Shown piece after piece: positions 12,632 to 23,910 of a DNA stretch of 64,000 bases (position 1 is its first letter; the number at the start of each line of letters is the position of its first letter). The stretch is taken from positions 50,697,759-50,761,758 of the forward strand of contig CM054181.1 in assembly GCA_028829895.1 (NCBI GenBank), read 5' to 3'. Below the pieces are notes generated by a model that saw only the letters and a program-made list of their open reading frames with translations, ran no database searches and was not told the DNA's origin. This stretch comes from Sinotaia quadrata (lineage: Eukaryota; Mollusca; Gastropoda; Architaenioglossa; Viviparidae). A program made the position numbers and the translations under genes.

Positions 12632-15600
12632 TATGGTTGTCACTATTAATATTTATTTGCCAGTGTGTTTGACTGTTTGTATATGTATATGCTCGTCACT
12701 ATTAATATTTGTTGTTAGTTTGTGTACTGTTTTTGTATGTGTGTATTTGTGTATGCTCGTCACTATTAATATTTACTGCTAGTCTGTGTGAAAGGATGTG
12801 TGTATGATTCTTGATATTCTTATCCACGTCTCATCGCCAGATAAGTGAGACACCACTTATACGTAACACGCTTCCTGTTATTGCACAATCTTTTCAAAAC
12901 TCAAGTGTTAGACTACTGGCACCAACACACAAAAATAAATAAATAAATAAATGGGCTTTGGTAAGTTTGCAAGAGTTTTCTCCCTTGAACAAAACCAGTA
13001 CCTCGTATCTCTGGATTTTTATTTGATGGGATGGATGCACGTGGGTGAGGCATCTGAAAGTTAAGGGAGTTGGAGGGTGTGGTGTTTGAAATCTGCCACT
13101 TCCGATTTGTACTTTTGTCTTTCTGTTACCATGATCTACGAGTCTTTCACGAGTGCAAATGATGTTGCGTTAGTGGCCTTTAGTGCTTGCATTTTAATGA
13201 TTATCTACCTTTCTCAGTTTTTGGAAATGGATATTCTCATTGCTTGTTCTAACTTTTAACTTTTATATACATAATATCCTTGTTGTAGTTTTGTAGCTGT
13301 AGTCAGTTCTGATGTTTCGTCCTATGCAGCTAGTTGGTCATGAAATGTGTGTTACTTAAATTGTCAACATTGTAGGACTGATTTGGATACATTACATTAT
13401 GTCCTTTTTTCGGGGACTTCAATCCAACAGATCAATAGCCTTGATGACGATGGCGTTCTGGAAGGAAACTGGAGTGGGGACTACAGCGGGGGTAAAAGTC
13501 CTTCATCTTGGAAGTCTAGTACCGCCATACTGCGGCAGTTTGCAGAAACAGGAGCCCCTGTGAAATACGGCCAATGTTGGGTGTTTGCGCAAGTTTTGAC
13601 GACAGGTGTTTGAGTGAATAATTATAATCTAGCAAAACTGTATTCCAAAGATCTTTAACATTTCGTACATGTTGTACATGTACACATTGTGTCTGTGTGT
13701 TTGCGTGCGTGCGAAGGGGGTGAGTGGGTGTCGTCTTAAAACCACTACGCTTAATGCATTGAGCCTAGTCCGGTTCGTTGTTTCTACTGAACGCATATAC
13801 AGTGTGAATGTGAATATTGCATCATTTGTACTGAATGCATACAGTGTGAATGTGATTATTGCATCATTTGTACTGAATGCATACAGTGTGAATGTGATTA
13901 TTGCATCATTTGTACCGAAAGCATACAGTGTGAATGTGATTATTACATCATTTGTACTGAATGCATACAGTGAATGTGATTATTGCATCATTTGTACTAA
14001 ATGCATACAGTGTGAATGTGATTATCGCATCATTTGTACTGAATGCATACAGTGTGAATGTGATTATTGCATCATTTGTACTGAAAGCATACAGTGTGAA
14101 TGTGATTATTACATTTGTACTGAATGCATACAGTGAATGTGATTATTGCATCATTTGTACTGAATGCATACAGTGTGATTGTGATTGTTTTGCCGTTGAC
14201 TGGTTTTATGTGTATCTTTGTACGGACATTTTTATGAATTATTTAAATGTGTTTTCACAAGATAAATGTTATTTATGCTTGCAATATATGCATAGGAAAT
14301 ATTTAACTGTGTAAACATTTATAAATGCTCGATTTAAATGTTTATTTGCGCTATTCTATAAATGCATATATATTTTGTTACATTTATTTTTTATGTAAAT
14401 GTTTCTATGTATTATATGAAATACATTTGTAAATGTAGCTAAGTCACCACCAAAACAATTATCTTATATTTGTTAACAATTTCAGAGTAATTTAAATTAC
14501 ATTTGCAAATGCAGCTAATGCGCCACCAAAGAATAACCTTATATATGTTAACAATGTCAGATTACATTAATCGAAAATGGAAAATGTTTTGGCGCTTACT
14601 TAATTAAGAAGTGAAAACCCTAATCGTAACTGTTCTCATCGACATAATTTCTTTCATATATACTATAAGGAGATAGTCGTTCCTAAATTGTCTTTTGACT
14701 GTGAAATAACTTTAAACAAGCAAACAGTTTTACTAACCAAGAAAACAGAATCCCTCGAGTAATCAAATGGTAATATTGGGTTGATATGTTTTTCGTCTGC
14801 TTAGTCTGTCGAGCCCTGGGTATTCCGTGTCGAAGTGTGACCAACTTCTCTTCCGCGCACGACACAGACAACACGTGCACTATCGACAAATACTACGACC
14901 TCAGTGGCAAAGCCCTGAAGAACATGACTAATGACTCTATATGGTAATTATTTTCTTTATGTTCTATTCCTAAAACACTGGTGGTTGTCTTGAAGAGTAG
15001 CAACGACTGATGTGGTTAAGTTCATATAATTTGATCAACCGCTATTCACTGTGTATTAAGTAGTAGCAGTAGTATGTAGTAGTAGTAGTAGAGGTATGGT
15101 AGTAGTAGTGGTAATGGTAGTAATAGTAGTAGTAGTAGTTTTCATTATGCTTTACTTTTTTAACTGTGTGAACTGATCTCTGTACAAAAGAACTGCTGAC
15201 TCTGCATGATAGATTAGTAGAATTTTGTTCAAATTAACAAAGCTGTTAAAATTGAGTACTTCTTCTACAAAGAAACTTCCGGTCCTTCCCCATTGGATGA
15301 ATTTGTTATGAACTATGACTCTCAGTCAGAAAAAATTCTCATCCAGTTGGAACTGGTTTGGATTGCATCAGCAAAACTTCTAACAAATTCTCCACTTGAG
15401 TTGTTTATTTACAACTCTGACAAAAAGATACCATCACAAGGAGTGTCCAAGGTCAGGTGACGTTAACATTGGCATCAAATATATAATTATTAAGTTTTGA
15501 AATAGAGAGAGGTAAATTTACTCCGCCATCTTTTCTTCCATTTATGTTACTGCTGCACTCATATACTTTGAACACATCCAGACAAGATTTGAAGTAAGAT

Positions 15601-18600
15601 TTTTGTCATAACGAATATTAAATAAACGACAGCTGAGAAAGGACGTGATAAATAATTTTTATTAATGTACTGTAACTGCCCAGTATAAATAAGCAAGTGG
15701 TTGGACATATCCCCATCGGAAAGTAGAAAATTGGTAAAAACGGATTTACAAAATAGATTTATATGCTCTTTAGCTGATAAAAAAAATTAAATATAAATCT
15801 GTGTGGAAATTTGCTCTGTATAAATTGTTATAATTCGCTATACAAATGTGCATCGTTCATACATAAGCGTGAACCAGGTCACAACCACTCATTGTGTGAT
15901 TAAAGGAATTTCCATGTCTGGAATGAAGTTTGGATTTTAAGACCGGATTTGCCAAGTGGTTATGACGGCTGGCACGTGATCGACGCTACACCACAGGAAA
16001 TGAGTTACGGTAACTATTTACCACAAACATCCGAAAGCAATCAGATTAAGTAAAACTTGTAAACGTAATATACAATAAATGCTGCTACAAATAAAAACGC
16101 ACATAGCACTATAAATAAATCTTTAAACAAGCTGTCATTATTTTTAAATTTTAAACGTACAACAAATGTAATTTATTATGATCAACGTGGTAGATTGAAA
16201 CATAATAATATCGTATTAATCTTGTTTATGTCTATGAGAATATTTATTGACTGTTGACTTAATAATCATAATAACTTATTGACTGTTAAATAAAATGTCA
16301 AATCAGCATAATGAATTCTACTTGAAAAGGTATGTATCAGTGCGGTCCGTGTCCAGTGGCTGCAGTTCGCAAAGGTGATATACACATTGGCTTCGACACG
16401 GCTTTCGTGTTCTCAGAGGTCAACGCGGAGGTCGTGACCTGGATAGTGGAAGAGGGCGATAAACTCACACCATCGGGCATAAATACCTCTGAGTGCGTAT
16501 TCCTTGCTCGTTTAGTTGGTTATTCAGCTAGATATTTTGCATCTTGAATATTAGAAAGTCATGAATTATCTCTAGTAGGTTCTGGTCGAATTCGAACATA
16601 AATATCTAAATTAACTTTCAGTTTTCTTTTCCTCGAGATATTTAGCATCTTAAATATTGGAAAGTTATGAATTATCTCTAGCATTTTCTGGTCAAATTCG
16701 AAAATAAATATCTAAATGAATCTTGCTTTTTCTTTTCGTCTAGATATATAGCATCTTCCATTACAAAGGTAATGAATTGTCATCTGAAAGTCTGTATTCG
16801 TTCTCCACAATATATATTTAGATTATTCTTGCTTTTCTTTTCGTTAGAGATATGTAACACCTTGCATGACAAAATTATCTCCAGGCAGTATGTATTAGCT
16901 CTCTAACAAACTATCAAGATTACTTGTTGATTTTCTTTATATCTTAGATATTTAGCATCTTGCAGCAATTGAAAGGTAATGGGTTATCTTCTTTGTTGTT
17001 TGTATTTGATTTCAAACATAAATGTCTGGATTGCGTTTGCTTCTCATTTAGTCGTAGATATTTAGCACCTTGTGGCTTAAGGCGTTAAAGAAGTACATTG
17101 TATTAAGGTTATGTATGTTCAATCGCGAATAGATTAATCTTGTTTTTCCTTGAGTAATATATACATATATGGCAGTCTGTATTCAGTCTCGACAATAAAT
17201 ATTTAGATTATTCAGAACAAAATGAATTAGATTCTAGTCTTATGTTGTAATTTTCGAACAAATCCAGATTAATCTTTCTTTTAGTTTTAGAGATGTGTAG
17301 CATTTTCCAGTAAAGAAGCTGGTCATGCTGTCGAGAAAGTATGTTAGGCGATATTGGTTTTGTGGTTTTAGTAGATATGTAGCATCGGAGCAAAGTAAGA
17401 ATTTGAATTCTTGGATAAGTAACATCGAGGTTAATGATGTAGTTGCTTTATTTCTTCCAAAAATTGTCCGGACTTTGATGGTTCCTTGTTTGCAATTGTT
17501 TCGCTGCAGCCATGATTCACTATAACAAACTTGATTAACTCTAGCATCAATATATATATACACATGAAAGTGCAATAATAATTTGATGTAATATAAATAA
17601 TGCATGCATTTGCTTGCTTAGTCATAGCTATAATCGGCACATGTACAACAACGCATTGGTAATTTTTATTTATTTTCTTTTATTTATTTTTGTTTTTGTT
17701 TTTCGGGAGAGGCTATTAATTATTAACTTATAGTCGGGTACTCTCTGTCAAAGCATTTACTTTTCATGTAGACTCATTACTGGACATAGTACAACATTAT
17801 TATGAGTTTGTAGTGTCATTACTCTAAAGTTGGAATTAGCATAATATTGTGCTCAGTTTGATGAGTCATTACTGTTAAGTTGGACATAATATAACATTGT
17901 GTTAAGTTTGTTGTATCATTACTGTTAAGTTGAACATAGCATAAGATTTGGTGAGTTTGCTGTGTCATTACTGCAAGGTTGGACATAACATTTTGATGAG
18001 TTTATTATATCGTTACTGTAAATTAGACATAACATTGTGTTATTTTCTAGAATCATTAATTTAGATTCGGGCACAAGACAAAGATGATTTAATTATTTTG
18101 TAATTTCTAAAGGGTATGATATGGCACAAGACAAAAACATATTAATACACTGTCATGTCATTAATGTAGGATCGGGTGCAAAATAAAAATACGTTAATAG
18201 TTTGTTGTGTCATTAACGTTAGGTCGGGCACAAAATAATATTGTGCTGACTTTGTTAGTTTAGAGTAAACCACAAGATAAATTTGGAGTTTCTTGTGTCA
18301 TTAATGAAGTAAGTCACTAGATAAATAATTATTTTTATGGGGAGTATCCTGTGTCATTAATATAGAATCGGAACCAAGATTTTGGTGCGTTAAAAGTTGT
18401 AATGTCATTAACCTTACAACGCTTTGGTTTCCTGTTCCAACACCCTAAATTCTGACAAAATTCTGACAAAATTCTGACAAAAGAAAATGCCTGAAGCACT
18501 GTCAAGTCGGGCACAATATATCAATATGTGAAGTTTCTCAGTGTGTTGTTAATATAAAGCTGAGCAAAGATACAATTGTGTTTAGTTACGCAATGTGACT

Positions 18601-19204
18601 TTACTATAGAGTGGACACAAGACTCAATGTGTCTTTAAAATAGAGTGGACACAAGACTCGATGTGTCTTTAAAATAGAGTGGACACAAGACTCAATGTGT
18701 CTTTAAAATATATTTTTACTGTGGTCGAACACAACAATGCGTGAATTTTATCGAGTGTCTTTATTTAGAGTTGTACAAATGCGTTCATTTTCACATGTGT
18801 CTTTACTTAGAGTCGGGTAAATGCGTTATTTGTCTCATGTGTCTTTACTTAGAGTCGGGTGAATGCGTTATTTGTCTCATGTGTCTTTACTTAGAGTCGG
18901 GTGAATGCGTTATTTGTCTCATGTGTCTTTACTTAGAGTCGGGTGAATGCGTTATTTGTCTCGTGTGTTTTTATTTAAGAGTCAGGCAAATGCGTTAATT
19001 GTCTCGTGTGTTTTTACTTAGAGTCGGCCATAAAATCAGCACAAAGGTTCCAGACGGATTGCCAAGTAAAAGTCTTTTGGGTAGATGGAATCTTGATGAT
19101 TCTAAGATCAGGCTGGATATCACGGACACATACAAAGCCCCTGATGGTAACAACTTCAAACAAGAAACTTCACTCACTCACTCACTCACTCACTCACTCA
19201 CTCA

Positions 19205-19251
<47 letters not shown>

Positions 19252-21568
19252 GAGGAAAAGTGCACAAGCCAGCACATTGACTCAAGATAGCACACAAAAT
19301 ACACACAGGAATATACTCACATACACAGCATACATATGTACACAGAGAGATAAACAGATAGCACACATGCATGCACACTCACATACGCACACAGGTGTCA
19401 ACAAATGAAAATGGATTACTATTGTAACATACATATGAAGCGTTTGAATACCACGCATATTCTTATCCTTATTCGCAAAATTCAAATTAAATGCCATGTC
19501 AGTACCTTACATTATTTGGCTACGGTTACTCTAAGAATAACACATTTTATGTCAATCCAAATATAATATGACCGCATTTCCTCATTGGGGTTTTATTATT
19601 TAATATCAGACAACGTTTTTGTTATGTTATCTACCGAATGGTATCATTTACAATCTATGTTACGTAACATCGTATAACAGATTATAGTGTACATCTGAAA
19701 AGTTAGACTTTTGTTCTTGACACCCTTTTTATTCTAAAGCCTCTGCATAGTTCATAATTACTTGTAACGTATTTTTTGTGCAGACTCAGCAGATGAACGC
19801 AGAGCCGTTGAAAAAGCTGTCCGCTATATGCGGTTTGGATGTCGGTTATTTGACAAAGATTCTGTAAGTCAGATGCCAGAGTTAATGAACCTTATAAGTA
19901 AGAAATTAGAGTTAGTGCACTTTTATAAGCAAGCTAGAGTTAGTGAACTTTTATAAGCAAACTAGACTTAGTGAACTTTTATAAGCAATATAGAGATAGT
20001 GAACTTTAAAAGAAAAAAACTAGGATTAGTATATTTGATAAGCAATAAGCTGGAGTTAGTGAACTTTTATAAGGAAGAAAATAGAGCTAGTGAACTTTTT
20101 TTTAAACAAGAAGCTAGACATAGTATATTTTGATAAGCAAAAAGCTGGAGTTAGTGAACTTTTATAAGAAAGAAAATAGAATCAGTGGACTTTTATAAAG
20201 CAAGAAATTAAAGATAATATATTTTGGTAAGCAAGAAGCTAGAGTTACTAAACCTTTATAAAGCAGGAAGCTAGAGTTAGTAAACGATTATATATAAGAA
20301 AATAGAATTAGCAAATTTTCATAAGCAAGAAGCTAGAGTTTATTACTTTTATAAACTTCATAATGCAGGTAGTGAACTTTTATGAAATTACTGAAGCATT
20401 CTAGGTAAAAATAAAAATCAATAACATTTTATTTGCCAAATAATTTAGAAGACAGCATATGTGAGCCTTCAAAATAGGCTATAAGTAGTGAACCTTTATA
20501 AGTTTGAAACCGGAGTTAGCGAATCTTGGTAAGTGAAGCGCTACAGTTAGTGAACTTTGGTCAGTAAAATGTTATAGTAGAGAAACTTGGTAAACAAAAA
20601 GTCAGAGTAGAGAAACTTGGTAAACAAAAAGTCAGAGTAGAGAAGCTTGGTAAGTAAGAAGTCATAGTAGTGAACTTTGATAATTAAGAAAGAGTCTCTG
20701 AATCTTAGTAAGGAGGCAGACGCTAGTACGAAGTACTTAGAAGTAGTCAGCATTAGCAATAATAAATCTGCAAGCAGGCAACAAAGTGGTCTTTTTTATT
20801 GTCTCTCACTAATTAAAATTGCTGTAAACTATTATATACAATTTACACACTTAACAAAATCCATATAATTCAATGACTACAAATAAAAGGCTTTGGCATT
20901 TCCTTATCGTGATGTAGAGTATGTGCACATTAAATGCGTCCTATTAAATGATTTTAATTTTAAAATGTAAGAAAGATATTGGATATGACAACGCACAAAA
21001 CCAAAAATTATATTAGAGACCACAACAAGAAATGGCACACCACACAACAGGATATCGTAAGAGATGACTCAGTACTCCATTCGTTTGGATTTGGTACTTT
21101 TGGATCGGAGTCGTAGTTTCAGTGAAGTACATTATTATTCATGAAAATATGTATATTCTTGCCTTAGTTAACTTTCAGGTTACCTTCACAGAAACTAGTC
21201 AGACATTTGGATCGGAAAGAACCTTTTTTAAAAATAAAAAAAACGTTGTGTTTTAAATGAATGCATATTTCTGTCTGTTCTTCAGTCAATTGAAGTGACG
21301 TTCCAGATGGGTGAACAAACAATGGTGGGCGATGACCTCATCGTGACATCACTGGTGAAAAACGTCAGCAGTGAAGAGCGGACCGTCACCGTGACAATGA
21401 CAGCTCGCACGACAACCTACTGGGACCGATCCATCAGCGACGAAAATCTGGCAAAGGAGAACTTCGCTGACGTCACTATCAAACCTGCCGAAAGTAAGGA
21501 ACGTTGTATGCAAGTTCCTGCATTGCATTAACGGATTTGTATACAATCGTATACTTTAATCAAGACTT

Positions 21569-21624
<56 letters not shown>

Positions 21625-23841
21625 GCACACACACACGCACGCACGCACGCACGCACACCTACACCCGTAAAACGCACGCACACGCACATATAGACGTGGT
21701 CGCACATACATAGGCACACGCATATACATACATGCACAAACTCGTGCATATATATACAAACAAGCATATACACAAACACACGCACAATAAGCACACTCAA
21801 ATACGTACGCACACCAAGACACATATTCACACGTGCACACCACTTTCCCACATACAACATTCAGAGAAACGTGCGCCCCCCCTCCCCGCATACTCAGGCA
21901 CCCCCGCAAACTGTACAACGTTTCATTCAGGAAACAATTTTTATAAAATCTTAAATTCATTCTGATTTTACCTTTGCGTTCAGCGTTACTCAGATCATTT
22001 CGAGCAAAAGCACATAACACGTAGACACGCTACAGGATGGTAGCTCGTGTATACTTGCATGCGTGCGTGCGTATGACATTGATTAACTCATCTCATTGCA
22101 GGTTGAGATAACATGGCCGTTATGACCTTAACTATTTATCTTTAAAGATTCCACACGTTAACTTTATCTTTCAGAATAAATATTTCTATAAAATATAATT
22201 AAAAATTGTGTGAATAGGTGCTGCTCAGAAGCTCAGATATTAAGAGGTATGAACATACTTTTTTATCGGTTATTTGTTTTTAAAAAGTTTCTCAAACCTT
22301 TCATAATTATCAAAGTCTAAAGTCTCGAGTGTTATGCTTTGCCATTGTTTACCGATTACATGTTTCTATGAAATTCAAATATCAAACCCATTATTTACAG
22401 CGGCAACTTTTAAGCTGACCATATCTGCTAACGTCTATCTCGCGGAATGTGATGAATCGTTGTCCTTGTTTGTATACGCATGCGCACGAGATGTAAAAAA
22501 GGACATGCCTTACAGCTGTCAGCAGTCATTCCGACTTCGGCGTCCAGATTTGATAGTAAAGGTAAACGCTATATTAGGGAGATCCAGACTTAACGCTGTA
22601 AAGGTAGACATTATATTAGGGAGATCCAGACTTAACGCTGTAAAGGTAAACATTATATTTGGGAGATTCAGGCTGAGCAGTAAAAGTAAACATTATGGAG
22701 ATCCAGTCTTGACAATAAAGGTAAACATTATATTGAGGAGATCCTGTCATATTTGGTCACTGTTCATTTTATCCTTTTGGTTCTTTTGTTTGGTCACGTT
22801 TGGTCAATGGTTATTTTCATTTCCTGTCGTGTTTGTCACTTGTGATTTATTTTTTCACACTTATCATTGCTTATTTTTCTTTTACTGTCACATGTTGTCG
22901 CTGACGGTTTATCTTATCACACTTATCATTGCTTCTTGTTCTTTTCCTGTCGCGTTTTATCATGACGATTTATCTTATCATACTTATCATTGCTTTTGTT
23001 CTTTTCCTGTCGCGTTTTATCATGACGATTTATCTTATCATACTTATCATTGCTTTTGTTCTTTTCCTGTCGCGTTTTATCATGACGATTTATCTTATCA
23101 TACTTATCATTGCTTTTGTTCTTTTCCTGTCGCGTTTTATCATGACGGTTTATCTTATCATTGCTTCTTGCTCTTTTCCTGTCGCGTTTTATCATGACGA
23201 TTTATCTTATCATACTTATCATTGCTTCTTGTTCTTTTCCTGTCGCGTTTTATCATGACGGTTTATCTTATCATACTTATCATTGCTTTTTGTTCTTTTC
23301 CTGTCGCGTTTTATCATGACGGTTTATCTTATCATACTTATCATTGCTTCTTGTTCTTTCCCTGTCGCGTTTTATCATGACGGTTTATCTTATCATACTT
23401 ATCATTGCTTCTTGTTCTTTTCCTGTCGCGTTTTATCATGACGATTTATCTTATTACACTAATCTGTGTTCTTATTTTCTCTCCTGTTGCGCTTGATGCA
23501 GGGTCCAGAAGTTGCAAAGTCCGGCGAGCCAGTTGAAGTGGTGATATCTTTCACGAATCCTTTGCACGACCGTTCACTGACCGGCTGCTATTTTGAGATG
23601 GATGGCGGACTGAGCCTGGCAGAAACGGATGAAAGATTTGAAGTCAGCAACTCCGAACTAACGATGCTTTACGGGTAGATGACTTCATTTTATTCTTTGT
23701 TAGATATTGTGAATATACGCAATGTGAGACGTAGTTGGACATAATCTGTATTAGTGTGAGGTTGATTTTTGTGTGCTTGTGCTGGGGAGTAGTTGGATAT
23801 TATCTGTATTAGTGTGGTGAGTAGTTGGATATTTTCTTTTC

Positions 23842-23910
<69 letters not shown>

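Noticed and set aside
22900..23460. Hydrophobic multi-pass-like open frames
   Set aside because: Translation of the 60-bp repeat, identical units every 20 residues.
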